The translations under genes and the position numbers were made by a program. 64,000 bases of DNA from Idiomarinaceae bacterium HL-53 (lineage in GTDB: Bacteria > Pseudomonadota > Gammaproteobacteria > Enterobacterales > Alteromonadaceae). The notes beneath the pieces were generated by a model. It was not told where the DNA came from, searched no databases, and worked only from the letters and a program-made list of their open reading frames with translations. This document shows positions 8,698 to 18,335 of the stretch, in pieces (within the stretch, counting starts at the first letter, position 1; every line of letters starts with the position of its first letter). Location: contig LN899469.1 of the NCBI GenBank assembly GCA_001458075.1, positions 1,338,659 to 1,402,658 on the forward strand, given 5' to 3'.

Positions 8698-10448
8698 ACA
8701 AGTGGTTTCGTTGGTATGGCTTTGTTTCCTTTGTCGGGTTGCTGGCGCTCTTAATCGGGCTATTTTTCGCAACCGCGGGCTTCATCATTAATTGGACTGC
8801 GGAACGTGGTTTGAGTCGTGCAAACCAAGCCGAGGTCAATATTGCTGAGGTTGATTGGCAACTATCGCCCCTTACCATTACGCTCAAAGGGGTTGAGTTT
8901 ACCAACCCAGAGCAACCCGAAAAAAACCGCGTGGAGTTAATACAGTCACGTTTCGAGCTCAGTCTAGTCGAGCTATTCAGAGGCCGTGTGTTGGTGTCTG
9001 AAGTTGATGTCGCGGGCGTACAGTTTGACACGGAGCGAGAGCAGGCAGGATGGGTTCGTTCCGAGCAGGCACAAGCAGCGCAATTTGACTGGCGTGAACG
9101 ATTGGAAGCTTGGAATATAGAGCTACCAAGCCAAGATGATTTAGTCGATCGCCTCGCGGGTGATACGCAACGGGCTGTAGCTGAGCTCGAGGAGCAATTT
9201 GCCGCTCGTCGAGAAGAACTCTCTGCTGCGCAAGAGGAATTACCAACTGAAGATGAGTTAAAAGCGTTTCGAGATCGCTTCGAAGCTATTATTGAATCTG
9301 AACCTGAATCGCCTACTGAATTAATCACGGCTCGTGAAGCGTTGTCAGAACTCAAGGATGATGTGAAAGAGGCGCAGCAGTCCGTGCGTACGTTTGTCGC
9401 ACTTGCGCAAGATGTCACAGATGCAACGCGAGCAGATTATGACGAGCTGCGAAGCGCAGCCACTGGCGAGCTTGAGAACCTGGAGCAACTCTTGTCGCTC
9501 AATCCAGACGCGTTGCCACAATGGAGTGGAATCTTATTTGGTCCGGCTGTTGAAACTTGGGTTACCCGCGGTACGAGTGCATTTCAATGGTTAATGCCAA
9601 AGTTAGAGAAAGAACGTGAGCAAATCGAGAAGCCTTCGCGCTGGGAAGGGCGATATATCGACTTTAACAGTCAGCAGGCTAGCTTTTTGATTGAACATGC
9701 TGAAATTACCTTTGCCCAATGGCAGGGAGCGCTTGCTATACAGCTCAACAACATTACACATCAACACGAACGACTTGGAGTACCCACGACATTTGCACTT
9801 GAGTCGTCGGCGACCGAAAAATGGGACGCCCTAAACTTAACTGGTGAACTGGCCTTTTTAGAAGGCCAGCTTCGAGGGGCTCAAGAATGGGCCGTGCAAG
9901 GCTTTAAGCTCGATGAATTTGCGTTACTGGACACAGATGAGCTCCAAGCTGTATTGAGTCGTGCGACTTTGAATATGACGGGAAATGCTGAACTTGCAGG
10001 ACTGGCTTTGTCGGGCGGCTCGCATCTCGATCTTGGGAATACGGAATTTGCCTTTAGCGGCACTCATGGGAGTGTAGAAACACTTGCCAACCTGTTTCGT
10101 TCGGTCAATCAGTTTAGTCTCAATGTTGGGTTGAGCGGACAAGCAACCGAGCCTGGGTTTGCACTTGATACGGATTTGGATAATCAACTGGCATCGGCAT
10201 TTATGACAAAGCTTCGCACGTCAGCAAGTGCTCGTTTTAATGCGGCAGAAGAACGCTTGCAGTCTAGTTTAAGTGGTATCAACCCAGAGAACCTTGAGTG
10301 GTTACAAACACTGCAAGAGCAGCGTGCTCAAGGTGTGAATACGCAAGAGGCGTTGCAAGAGATCCTGAGCGCTGAGTTAAATGATTTACTGGAGTCTGAG
10401 CAGGAGCGGGCGCTGCGCAAACTACGTGAGCGCCTCGGTGGGAATTAA
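8694..10448 (+). CDS. TIGR03545-type large inner-membrane-anchored protein
   Basis: This 584-residue protein has one N-terminal membrane segment (about 10-33). Next comes an AsmA-like stretch (WQLSPLTITLKGVEFTNP), long glutamate/alanine-rich helices that are probably coiled coil (about 140-260), and a second beta-rich part. The order fits TIGR03545, a family of unknown role. AsmA-like proteins are often linked to lipid or envelope transport, so an envelope function is a reasonable but unproven inference. It overlaps the preceding TIGR03546-type gene by four bases and converges with the channel gene, sharing three bases at the stops. Confidence 0.72.
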   Translation: MNKWFRWYGFVSFVGLLALLIGLFFATAGFIINWTAERGLSRANQAEVNIAEVDWQLSPLTITLKGVEFTNPEQPEKNRVELIQSRFELSLVELFRGRVLVSEVDVAGVQFDTEREQAGWVRSEQAQAAQFDWRERLEAWNIELPSQDDLVDRLAGDTQRAVAELEEQFAARREELSAAQEELPTEDELKAFRDRFEAIIESEPESPTELITAREALSELKDDVKEAQQSVRTFVALAQDVTDATRADYDELRSAATGELENLEQLLSLNPDALPQWSGILFGPAVETWVTRGTSAFQWLMPKLEKEREQIEKPSRWEGRYIDFNSQQASFLIEHAEITFAQWQGALAIQLNNITHQHERLGVPTTFALESSATEKWDALNLTGELAFLEGQLRGAQEWAVQGFKLDEFALLDTDELQAVLSRATLNMTGNAELAGLALSGGSHLDLGNTEFAFSGTHGSVETLANLFRSVNQFSLNVGLSGQATEPGFALDTDLDNQLASAFMTKLRTSASARFNAAEERLQSSLSGINPENLEWLQTLQEQRAQGVNTQEALQEILSAELNDLLESEQERALRKLRERLGGN

Positions 10449-11053
10449 TGGCCTTGCTCTTTAAATACGGGCAATGACCAATGGTAGCGAATCGCACCTA
10501 AGCGCAAACCGAGCGTGGTCAACATCGCTACCACCATGGCGGCTCCAGAGTGAAGTGGGTAGAGCAGCACAAATAGTACAGCGCCCACAATACATGTAGT
10601 CGCGTACAGTTCGCTCTTCAGCACCATAGGGACATCGCGCGCGAGTACGTCGCGCAACATACCGCCAAAGACGGCCGTCATGGTTCCCATCATCACAGCA
10701 ATAATCGGGTGAACGCCCATAGTCAACGCTTTCTCTGCGCCCAGTACAGTAAAAAATGCAATTCCTAACGCGTCTGCGAACAAGAGCCTGTTCACAGGAA
10801 TATAAGCCCGAAAGCGAAGCCAAATAATTGTGCTCACTGCGGCCGCGCCAATAACTGCAAAATAAGTGGGATCGGCTAACCAAAAAACGGGCACGTCGAG
10901 AATTAAATCGCGCGTGGTTCCGCCGCCAATGGCCGTCGCAGAAGCGAGTACAATCACTCCGAAACCATCCATCTGTTTGCGAAATGCCAAAAGTGTGCCC
11001 GCAATGGCAAATACCGCAACGCCTGCGAGATCAGCTAAATAAATCCAGTCCAA
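10445..11053 (-). CDS. Trimeric intracellular cation channel (TRIC/UPF0126) family protein
   Basis: This 202-residue membrane protein has about seven hydrophobic helices arranged as two similar halves. Each half carries the family glycine motif, GGGTTRDLIL (about 43-52) and FGGMLRDVLA (about 129-138). Bacterial relatives such as YicG are homologous to TRIC potassium channels, although some may carry amino acids such as glycine. The frame begins at a TTG (11051-11053) with AAGGAG nine bases upstream, and no ATG fits the conserved N-terminus. It is a single gene. Confidence 0.82.
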   Translation of the reverse strand: MDWIYLADLAGVAVFAIAGTLLAFRKQMDGFGVIVLASATAIGGGTTRDLILDVPVFWLADPTYFAVIGAAAVSTIIWLRFRAYIPVNRLLFADALGIAFFTVLGAEKALTMGVHPIIAVMMGTMTAVFGGMLRDVLARDVPMVLKSELYATTCIVGAVLFVLLYPLHSGAAMVVAMLTTLGLRLGAIRYHWSLPVFKEQGH

Positions 11054-11172
11054 GCTATTGAACTCCTTACAAAGAGACCTTATCTAACAACATCAAGCGT
11101 AATTGCATTTAGTTCGCGAACGCCTTCAGTTACAATACCGTGTTTATTAAAACATGCAAAAGAGGAAGCACC

Positions 11173-11508
11173 ATGGATTTTTTAATTGCCAACGCAGAAG
11201 CCGCTACTGGCGCCCCGCAGCAAGGGAGCCCAATGTCTCTTGTAATCATGCTGGTTATTTTCGGTTTAATCTTTTACTTCATGATTTTCCGTCCGCAAAG
11301 CAAGCGTATGAAAGAACACAAAAGCTTGATTGAATCACTTAACAAAGGCGACGAAGTGCTTATGCAAGGTGGTTTGATCGGTAAAATAGAAAAAGTGGAT
11401 GCAGAAAGCGACATGATGGTGATTTCATTGTCAGACAGCGTGAATGTAACGGTTCAAAAGGCGGCAGTAGCAACTGTATTGCCAAAAGGGTCGATTAAAA
11501 CTCTATAA
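11173..11508 (+). CDS. yajC: Preprotein translocase accessory subunit YajC
   Basis: YajC (111 residues) has one membrane helix (about 19-40, ending FYFMIFRPQSKRMKEH) and a small cytoplasmic domain with the family GDEVLMQGGLIGKI motif. It joins SecDF in the Sec holotranslocon. ATG 11173 follows AGAGGAAG. It leads a yajC-secD-secF operon. In many gammaproteobacteria queA and tgt precede yajC; here they do not, and a channel gene on the other strand lies upstream. Confidence 0.93.
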   Translation: MDFLIANAEAATGAPQQGSPMSLVIMLVIFGLIFYFMIFRPQSKRMKEHKSLIESLNKGDEVLMQGGLIGKIEKVDAESDMMVISLSDSVNVTVQKAAVATVLPKGSIKTL

Positions 11509-11535
11509 ATTAGAATAAAAACGAAGGACAGGACT

Positions 11536-13386
11536 GTGTTAAACAGATACCCCTTGTGGAAAAACTTGATGATCTTGCTAGTGGTGCTAGTGGGAACGCT
11601 TTACGCCCTGCCGAATATATACGGGGAAGACTATGCGGTGCAGATTTCTGCTACGCGTGGCGGTGAAGTGACCACACAAACCCTTACGCAAGTTGAAGCA
11701 GAGCTCGGTGAGCTTGGCATTACGCCGCGCGGAATGAGCATGCAAGACGGCCAAATTTTGGTGCGCTTAGACACCGATGAGCAGCAGCTTGCAGCGCGAG
11801 AGGCTCTGGTAGAAGCGTTAGGCACTCAGTTCATCGTTGCTTTGAACTTGGCGCCGGCAACACCCAGTTGGTTAAAATCAATAGGTGGTATGCCGTTGAA
11901 GCTCGGTCTTGACCTTCGAGGCGGTGTTCACTTCTTAATGGAAGTGGACATGGAAGAGGCGTTACGCAAAATTCGTGAGCAAATGACCACGTCGGTTCGC
12001 GATCGTTTAATTGAAGAGCGGATTCGCTACAGTCGCGTTGTGGAAGATGGTAACGACGTGTTGATTGAGTTGCGCACAGCGGAAGATTATCAAGCAGCGG
12101 TGGCTTCACTTCGAAACCAATATGTGGGTTACGATTTAGATGCAGACGCCAGCGCAAATCGTGTTCGTTTAATTATGACCGAGCAGCAATTGCAAGAAAC
12201 ACGTTCTAATGCCATCGAACAGAACGTAACCATTCTGCGTAACCGTGTGAATGAGCTCGGTGTGGCGGAACCAGTGATTCAACGCCAGGGCCAAGATCGT
12301 ATCGTGGTTGAGTTACCGGGTGTGCAAGATACGGCGCGAGCGAAAGAAATTCTGGGTGCAACAGCAACGCTTGAGTTTCGTTTTGTCGATACTGAGAATG
12401 ACTTACGTGACGCGATGCAAGGCCGTGTTCCGTTCGGCTCGACACTTTATGATGAGCGTGGGGGCGGGCAAGTTTTGCTCGAGAATCGCGTTATTTTGAG
12501 TGGCGACCATATCGTAGACGCCAGCACGGGTTATGACGAAAACGGGCAGCCGCAGGTGAATATCAGCCTGGATGCTGCAGGTGGGCGCATGATGTCACTG
12601 GCAACGAAAGATCGAATTGGCGATCCGATGGCGACTCTCTTTATCGAGTTTATTGCGACTGGGGAAACAAATGAAGAGGGGCGGCTCGAGTTTGAGCGGT
12701 TAGAAGAAGTGGTGAGTGTAGCCACGATTCAAGCCCGCTTGGGTAGCAGTTTCCGCATTACCGGTGTAGGAACCATTCAAGACGCGCAAAACCTCTCCTT
12801 GTTGCTTCGCGCCGGTGCTTTAATTGCACCTATCCAAATTGTGGAAGAGCGCACGGTAGGTCCTAGTCTCGGTGCTGAAAACGTGCAAGCTGGTTTAACC
12901 GCGATCGTTTCAGGCTTTGTCTTAGTGCTTATCTTTATGGGAATCTATTATCGTAAGTTCGGTTTAGTCGCGAATTTGGCACTTCTCACCAATCTGGTGA
13001 TGATTGTTGGGGTGATGTCCATGATACCGGGTGCGACGCTCACGATGCCAGGTATGGCGGGTATCCTTCTTACGGTTGGTATGGCTGTAGACGCCAACGT
13101 CATTATTTTCGAGCGTATCCGCGAGGAGCTCAAGGAAGGGAGAAGTCCGCAGCAAGCGATTGCTCGTGGGTATGAAAACGCATTCTCGACGATTGCAGAT
13201 GCGAATATTACGACGCTCATTACAGCGCTAATTTTATTCGCGGTAGGTACAGGCTCCATCAAAGGCTTCGCGGTTACGTTGGCAATCGGTATTGTCACGT
13301 CGATGTTTACTGCGATTACAGGCACACGTGCGGTGATTAACCTCACCTGGGGGCGTAATAAACGCCTGACAGAGCTGTCGATCTAG
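11536..13386 (+). CDS. secD: Protein translocase subunit SecD
   Basis: This 616-residue RND-type subunit uses the proton or sodium gradient to pull exported proteins across the inner membrane. It has one N-terminal helix, a large periplasmic domain with LGLDLRGGVHFLME (about 118-131), and five C-terminal helices with AVDANVIIFERIREEL. The length matches E. coli SecD (615). It starts with GTG (11536) behind AAGGACAGG. Ten bases separate it from secF. Confidence 0.96.
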   Translation: MLNRYPLWKNLMILLVVLVGTLYALPNIYGEDYAVQISATRGGEVTTQTLTQVEAELGELGITPRGMSMQDGQILVRLDTDEQQLAAREALVEALGTQFIVALNLAPATPSWLKSIGGMPLKLGLDLRGGVHFLMEVDMEEALRKIREQMTTSVRDRLIEERIRYSRVVEDGNDVLIELRTAEDYQAAVASLRNQYVGYDLDADASANRVRLIMTEQQLQETRSNAIEQNVTILRNRVNELGVAEPVIQRQGQDRIVVELPGVQDTARAKEILGATATLEFRFVDTENDLRDAMQGRVPFGSTLYDERGGGQVLLENRVILSGDHIVDASTGYDENGQPQVNISLDAAGGRMMSLATKDRIGDPMATLFIEFIATGETNEEGRLEFERLEEVVSVATIQARLGSSFRITGVGTIQDAQNLSLLLRAGALIAPIQIVEERTVGPSLGAENVQAGLTAIVSGFVLVLIFMGIYYRKFGLVANLALLTNLVMIVGVMSMIPGATLTMPGMAGILLTVGMAVDANVIIFERIREELKEGRSPQQAIARGYENAFSTIADANITTLITALILFAVGTGSIKGFAVTLAIGIVTSMFTAITGTRAVINLTWGRNKRLTELSI

Positions 13387-13396
13387 GGGAGGAACT

Positions 13397-14350
13397 ATGC
13401 TCGAGATAACTAAAGTAGATGAAAATAACCCGATACGCTTTATGCGCTATCGGAAACACACCACCATTTTAAGTATCGTTATTGCGATTATGGCCATTCT
13501 TAGCTTGAGTGTGAATAAGCTGAACTGGGGCCTCGATTTTACGGGCGGTACATTGGTGGAAGTAGGCTTCTCACAACCGGCAAACCTAAGCCAACTTCGT
13601 GATGTATTGGCAGAGAACGAGTTTGGTGACGCCATTGTGCAGAACTACGGTACACAACGTGACGTACTCGTGCGTGTGCCGCCCCGTGAGAATGTGGAAT
13701 CGGAATCGATAGGTGATCAGTTGCTAGTCATTTTGCAACGAAATATTGATGAAGATTTGGTCATTCGCCGCGTGGAATTTGTAGGCCCGCAGGTTGGTGA
13801 CGAATTAGCAGAAGCAGGTGGTTTAGCCATTATTGTGGCCATGATCTGTATTCTAGCTTATGTGTCGTTCCGATTCGAATGGCGCTTGGCTCTCTCGGCC
13901 GTATTGGGTTTATTCCAAGACGTATTGATGATTCTTGGAGTGTTCTCACTCTTACAAATTGAGATTGATCTCACCATTCTTGCGGCTCTCCTTGCGGTGA
14001 TAGGCTATTCACTGAACGATAGTATCGTAGTGGCCGACCGGATTCGGGAAAACTTCCGGAAACTCCGTAAGGAAACGCCAGAGAGTGTGATTGACATTTC
14101 ACTGAGCCAAACAATGAGCAGAACATTAATGACCTCTTTAACGACCTTAATTGTTATTGTCACATTGTTTATGTTCGGAGGTCCTATGATTCACGGATTC
14201 TCAATTGCCATGATGATTGGTGTGATGGTCGGTACTTACTCATCTGTGTTTACCCGCAGCACGATTGTGCTTGCGTTCGGTATTTCACGAGAGTCGCTGA
14301 TGCCACCGGAAGTGGAAAAAGAAGGCGAAGATCAAGAAGCCATGCTGTAA
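13397..14350 (+). CDS. secF: Protein translocase subunit SecF
   Basis: SecF (317 residues) is the partner of SecD. It has an N-terminal helix (about 24-43), the GLDFTGGTLVEV signature, a short periplasmic domain, and five helices with GYSLNDSIVVADRIRENFR. The ribosome site is GGGGAGG. It is the last gene of the yajC-secDF operon and is followed at once by a strong terminator. Confidence 0.96.
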   Translation: MLEITKVDENNPIRFMRYRKHTTILSIVIAIMAILSLSVNKLNWGLDFTGGTLVEVGFSQPANLSQLRDVLAENEFGDAIVQNYGTQRDVLVRVPPRENVESESIGDQLLVILQRNIDEDLVIRRVEFVGPQVGDELAEAGGLAIIVAMICILAYVSFRFEWRLALSAVLGLFQDVLMILGVFSLLQIEIDLTILAALLAVIGYSLNDSIVVADRIRENFRKLRKETPESVIDISLSQTMSRTLMTSLTTLIVIVTLFMFGGPMIHGFSIAMMIGVMVGTYSSVFTRSTIVLAFGISRESLMPPEVEKEGEDQEAML

Positions 14351-14371
14351 CCACCGCAGGTTTGAAATTAA

Positions 14372-14398
14372 AAGGGAAGGCGATGCCTTCCCTTTTTT
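14372..14398 (+). terminator. Terminator of the yajC-secDF operon
   Basis: An AAGGGAAGGC/GCCTTCCCTT stem with a GAT loop runs into six T residues. Confidence 0.9.
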
Positions 14399-14496
14399 AT
14401 TCAGCTTTTCCGAACGTTGGTATCTAATTTGGTGGTCTTTATGCGGTTTTGGCTTGTGGTACACTTAAATTTCATTGCGATCAAAGAGGTAAGCCG

Positions 14497-15270
14497 ATGT
14501 TATTTGTTGTGTCTCCTGCGAAGAATTTAGATTTTGAAAGCGCGGCTCCCGTGCAAGAATTTTCTCAACCGGAAATGTTAGACGACGCACAACGCCTAGT
14601 TGGTGTGTGTAAGAAGCTCTCTCCGCAAGAGCTTAGTTCGCTGATGAGCATCAGTGACAAACTAGCCGGCTTGAACGCTGCTCGATTCTCTGAGTGGCAC
14701 GCACCTTTTAATAAAGAGAATGCCAAGCAGGCGGTGTTTGCCTTCAACGGTGATGTTTATACCGGCTTAGACGCTGAAACTTTATCAGCAGACACATGGT
14801 CATATGGCCAGCAACACATGCGAATTCTGTCGGGGTTATATGGCGTGCTTAAACCCCTTGATTTGATGCAGCCCTATCGCCTAGAAATGGGCACTAAGCT
14901 AAAAAATCCGCAAGGAAAAGATTTATATGAATTTTGGGGCGAACATATTACCGAGAAGCTGAATGAAGCCCTTGCTGAAATAGATAGCAAAATACTGGTG
15001 AATCTCGCGTCAAACGAGTATTTTAAAGCAGTAAAACCAAAAGCCTTGAGTGCTGAGATTGTAACTCCGGTGTTTAAAGACACGAAAAACGGGCAATTAA
15101 AAATTATTAGTTTTTATGCTAAAAAGGCGAGAGGACTGATGGCTCGCTTCATTTTAGAAACGAAGCCCACTAGTATTGAAGATCTACAAGCATTTAATTC
15201 AGCAGGTTATGAATTTGATGCTACGCTTTCTAAAGGTAATGAACTTGTGTTTCGCCGTGCTGAGCAGTAA
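14497..15270 (+). CDS. yaaA: Peroxide stress protein YaaA
   Basis: This 257-residue member of the YaaA/DUF328 family starts with [15 protein letters not shown] and contains the conserved [11 protein letters not shown] and [12 protein letters not shown] blocks. In E. coli YaaA lowers free intracellular iron during hydrogen peroxide stress and binds DNA. ATG 14497 has AAAGAGG upstream and gives the family length; an earlier in-frame start at 14449 adds 16 unconserved residues. It is a single gene, 59 bp before the next one. Confidence 0.93.
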   Translation: MLFVVSPAKNLDFESAAPVQEFSQPEMLDDAQRLVGVCKKLSPQELSSLMSISDKLAGLNAARFSEWHAPFNKENAKQAVFAFNGDVYTGLDAETLSADTWSYGQQHMRILSGLYGVLKPLDLMQPYRLEMGTKLKNPQGKDLYEFWGEHITEKLNEALAEIDSKILVNLASNEYFKAVKPKALSAEIVTPVFKDTKNGQLKIISFYAKKARGLMARFILETKPTSIEDLQAFNSAGYEFDATLSKGNELVFRRAEQ

Positions 15271-15329
15271 CTTCGGTCGTATGCACAAGCTTGTTTGAAT
15301 AATAAGATAATTCGACAGGAAGAAAGATT

Positions 15330-16166
15330 ATGCGCGACGAGCAAGCAACAGACCAAGTAGGGCAGAATCAGAAAACCACGATTATTGTTGCCGTAGTAGC
15401 AGTAATTATATTGGTGATCATTGGTTGGACTGTATTTAGCGGCGACCCAGAGCCTGAACCGCAACCAGAACCGGTGAGTATGGAAGTTGAGCCTGAACCG
15501 CAGCCTGAGCCAGAACCTGAACCGGAACCAGAACCCGAGCCTGTTGTTGAGAACCGCACTGAGCGCGTGGTTACAGAGCCGGAACCAGAACCCTTACCGA
15601 GCTTGAATAGCAGCACGCCGGCTGTGATGGAATCGCTTGCTGAGCGCAGTGTGAATACCGATCGCGTGCGCAGTGAAAACCTAATTCGTGATCTTGTCGT
15701 GTTTATCGACAATATCGCCGCTGGGGTGGTTGCGCGTGATGCGGCAGTCATAGATGGGCCAGAAGCGCGCTTTATGGTGCAAGAGAGTGACGACGATATC
15801 TACATTGATCCGCGCAGCTATGCGCGCTACGACGTTATTGTCGATTGGTTCGTCGGCTTAGATGAAGAAGCACTGGTTGCTGTATTTGAGCAGTTCGAGC
15901 CGCTATTCAACGAAGCGTATGCTGAGGTGTCACGCCCAGGCGCAAACTTTAAAGAGCGCGTAGCGCGTGCTGTACGCGTGCTGAATGCGGCACCTGAACA
16001 GAATGGTCGCATTGTATTAAACGACGACCAAGTCATGTACACGTTTGCTGACGAGAGCCTAGAGTCGTTACCTGCGGCACAGCGCCAAATGATTCGTTTG
16101 GGGCCTGACAACATGCGTCGTGTGAAAGCGAAGTTAACGCGCTTGTTGAACGCATTGAACAACTAA
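15330..16166 (+). CDS. DUF3014 domain membrane protein with Pro-Glu repeat linker
   Basis: This 278-residue protein has a short cytoplasmic start, one membrane helix (about 18-37), a long Pro-Glu(-Gln) repeat (about 42-75) that would be an extended rod in the periplasm, and a C-terminal DUF3014 domain. The role is unknown. Pro-Glu rods in envelope proteins such as TonB span the periplasm, so a cell-envelope role is likely. The ribosome site is AGGAAG. It is followed after 5 bp by an acyltransferase gene, suggesting a small envelope operon. Confidence 0.8.
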   Translation: MRDEQATDQVGQNQKTTIIVAVVAVIILVIIGWTVFSGDPEPEPQPEPVSMEVEPEPQPEPEPEPEPEPEPVVENRTERVVTEPEPEPLPSLNSSTPAVMESLAERSVNTDRVRSENLIRDLVVFIDNIAAGVVARDAAVIDGPEARFMVQESDDDIYIDPRSYARYDVIVDWFVGLDEEALVAVFEQFEPLFNEAYAEVSRPGANFKERVARAVRVLNAAPEQNGRIVLNDDQVMYTFADESLESLPAAQRQMIRLGPDNMRRVKAKLTRLLNALNN

Positions 16167-16171
16167 GTTTT

Positions 16172-16756
16172 ATGCAAAAAGGCGAGATTTGGCAGCACTT
16201 GCCGGTAAGAACAGGAAGGTTCGGTCGTTCGTTTGGACGGCTGGGCCTTCGTTGTTTAGGTGGCTGGAAAGTTGTGGGACGTATGCCCGATATTCCAAAA
16301 GCGGTGGTCCCAGTTGCACCACATACCTCGAATTGGGATTTCTTTGTTGGTGTATTTGCTATGTTTGCGCTGGGTCTGAAGCTCTCATTCCTCGGTAAAC
16401 ATTCTATTTTCGTGTTCCCAGTAAAGCGTTTATTACTGAGTTTAGGCGGCATTCCGGTAAATCGTAGCAATCCCAATGGCGTTGTTGGGCAAATGGTTGA
16501 AACCTTTGCTGAGCGAGCGCAGCTTTTGCTCGCACTTTCTCCTGAAGGCACTCGTAGCAAGGTGGACGAATGGAAAAAAGGCTTCCTATATATTGCGCGT
16601 GACGCAAAAGTGCCTGTGGTGCCAGTTGCACTCGATTTCAGCAAAAGGGAATTGCGAATCGGGCAGCCGATCGTTGTAACCGATATCGACTTAGGCTTGC
16701 AGGCGGTTAAAAATTTTACTCAACAGGCACGTGGTAAGCGCCCGGAGTTTGAATAA
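16172..16756 (+). CDS. PlsC-like 1-acylglycerol-3-phosphate acyltransferase family protein
   Basis: This 194-residue acyltransferase has the H(x)4D catalytic motif as APHTSNWDF (about 49-57), LGGIPVNRS (motif II) and LSPEGTRSKVDEWKKGF (motif III). Such enzymes move a fatty acyl group onto a lysophospholipid or related acceptor at the inner membrane. It is shorter than PlsC and belongs to the small soluble-looking subgroup, so the acceptor is uncertain. Its stop overlaps the start of the next gene by one base. Confidence 0.82.
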   Translation: MQKGEIWQHLPVRTGRFGRSFGRLGLRCLGGWKVVGRMPDIPKAVVPVAPHTSNWDFFVGVFAMFALGLKLSFLGKHSIFVFPVKRLLLSLGGIPVNRSNPNGVVGQMVETFAERAQLLLALSPEGTRSKVDEWKKGFLYIARDAKVPVVPVALDFSKRELRIGQPIVVTDIDLGLQAVKNFTQQARGKRPEFE

Positions 16757-17376
16757 TGCGATTGCTTTGGTTCGCGATACTTTGCTTGGTAACGCCTTTC
16801 GCTTCAGCGTGGGAACTCACTGAGGAGAATAGCGCACCTTCGCATTGGGACGGTGAAGGATGGATGATTAGCCCAATAACCAACGAAGATACCGAGCAGT
16901 TTTACCTTTCATATCAAGACTCAGCGCCTTATTTATATCGCGTGCTAGGTTGGGGATGGCCAACCCAGAAAATCTCGGTGGAGATGAATCGTGACATGGT
17001 ACGACATCACGTGAGCCAACATGAGCAGAAACAAAGTTTCACCTATGTACTGCGTGTTCGTGGTGAGCGAGGTATTGTCGGCGCCATTTATGTAAACCCG
17101 GTTAATCAAGAGCGCAGAGACGTACCGAATTTTGATGCGCGCCAGTTCGATGGAGAAGTCTCGTTTTGGTTGAACCAAGAGGCTGAAAGCAACGCCGCCA
17201 TCAGTACTTTTGTACCCGACTTGATGCGTTGGTTAGAAACGCAATGGTCGTTTTCTCAGGTTCTTATTCCTGTTCATGAAGAATATGAGTTTATGCAAGA
17301 GCAGTTTACTGCGCATGAACTTGAACCATTCACAGAAGATGCAGACGCAGGTATGTTGCTTTACCGCTCTTTCTAA
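16756..17376 (+). CDS. Predicted exported protein with GNAT-like fold
   Basis: I do not recognise a named family with confidence. The 206-residue product begins with a clear signal peptide (MRLLWFAILCLVTPFASA). The mature part reads like a GNAT-type acetyltransferase: WMISPITNEDTEQFY, then SFTYVLRVRGERGIVGAIYV on a central beta strand, then EVSFWLN and a helical LMRWLETQW. An exported GNAT would be odd because acetyl-CoA is cytoplasmic, so the fold may have been reused or the leader may be a membrane anchor. It overlaps the acyltransferase stop by one base. Confidence 0.55.
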   Translation: MRLLWFAILCLVTPFASAWELTEENSAPSHWDGEGWMISPITNEDTEQFYLSYQDSAPYLYRVLGWGWPTQKISVEMNRDMVRHHVSQHEQKQSFTYVLRVRGERGIVGAIYVNPVNQERRDVPNFDARQFDGEVSFWLNQEAESNAAISTFVPDLMRWLETQWSFSQVLIPVHEEYEFMQEQFTAHELEPFTEDADAGMLLYRSF

Positions 17377-17433
17377 AAAATATGCTATTCTTCGCCCTAT
17401 CATATTAGGGTAAGCATGTCCGAAGGAAAAACC

Positions 17434-17898
17434 ATGAATATTATTGAAGCTGGTGTTGCAGCTCCAGGCAAAAAGGTGGCGATTGTTGTATCGCGTTTTA
17501 ATAGCTTTGTGGTTGAAAAGCTGCTTGAGGGTGCCGTTGACACGTTAACACGTATCGGTCAGGTAAAAGAAAGTGACATTACGGTAGTTCGTGTGCCGGG
17601 TGCATATGAATTACCCATTGCCGCGAAGAAAGCTGCAAACTCGGCGAAATTCGATGCTGTTATTGCAATTGGTGCGGTAATCCGCGGTGGTACGCCGCAT
17701 TTCGACTTCGTTGCGGGTCAAGCAAATTCAGGTTTAGCGCAGGTCGCTCTCGACACAGGCGTTCCCGTGGCGTTTGGCGTGATTACCACGGACACCGACG
17801 AACAAGCCATTGATCGTGCAGGCGTGAAGCATGGCAACAAAGGTTCAGAAGCTGCTCTAAGTGCGTTGGAAATGATCAACGTGCTCGCAAAGCTATAA
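17434..17898 (+). CDS. ribH: 6,7-dimethyl-8-ribityllumazine synthase
   Basis: RibH (154 residues) condenses 5-amino-6-ribitylamino-uracil with dihydroxybutanone phosphate in riboflavin synthesis and forms an icosahedral shell. The family motifs [29 protein letters not shown] (with the catalytic His) and [12 protein letters not shown] are present. ATG 17434 with GAAGGAAAAA upstream gives the same MNIIEA start as E. coli; a start at 17416 is possible but less likely. It begins the ribH-nusB-thiL-pgpA cluster. Confidence 0.95.
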   Translation: MNIIEAGVAAPGKKVAIVVSRFNSFVVEKLLEGAVDTLTRIGQVKESDITVVRVPGAYELPIAAKKAANSAKFDAVIAIGAVIRGGTPHFDFVAGQANSGLAQVALDTGVPVAFGVITTDTDEQAIDRAGVKHGNKGSEAALSALEMINVLAKL

Positions 17899-17908
17899 GG
17901 AGTTCGGA

Positions 17909-18328
17909 GTGAAACCAGCTGCTCGTCGTAAGGCAAGGCGTCTTGCCATTCAAGCCGTTTACTCTTGGCAATTATCAAATAATTCAGTGTCTGACATTGA
18001 AGCTGAATTTCTAACCGACAATGACGTGTCGAAAGTCGATGTGGACTACTTTCAAGATTTACTTCGTGGAGTTGCAGCGTCTGTAAGCTCGCTCGATGAA
18101 GCACTTTCGCCTTATACCGATCGTCCTTTTGCGGAACTAGACCAAATTGAGCGCGCGATCCTTCGCGTTGCGGGTTATGAGTTGAAGTCGCGCTTAGACG
18201 TGCCTTATAAAGTGGTAATGAATGAAGCGATTGAGCTAGCGAAGGCTTTTGGCGCCGACGATAGCCACCGCTTCGTGAATGGCGTGCTCGATAAGGCAGT
18301 TGACTCTTTGCGAGCTGCGCGCCAGTAA
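17909..18328 (+). CDS. nusB: Transcription antitermination factor NusB
   Basis: This 139-residue all-helical protein binds boxA RNA with NusE (S10) to promote antitermination of rRNA operons. It shows [18 protein letters not shown] at the N-terminus and [17 protein letters not shown] near the end. It uses a GTG start (17909) behind AAGGAG. It lies 10 bp after ribH and 7 bp before thiL, the common gammaproteobacterial order. Confidence 0.94.
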   Translation: MKPAARRKARRLAIQAVYSWQLSNNSVSDIEAEFLTDNDVSKVDVDYFQDLLRGVAASVSSLDEALSPYTDRPFAELDQIERAILRVAGYELKSRLDVPYKVVMNEAIELAKAFGADDSHRFVNGVLDKAVDSLRAARQ

Positions 18329-18335
18329 CCTATTT

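Noticed and set aside
15368-15751. Minus-strand frame with Gly-Ser repeats opposite the DUF3014 gene
   Set aside because: The Gly-Ser pattern is just the complement of the Pro-Glu repeat.
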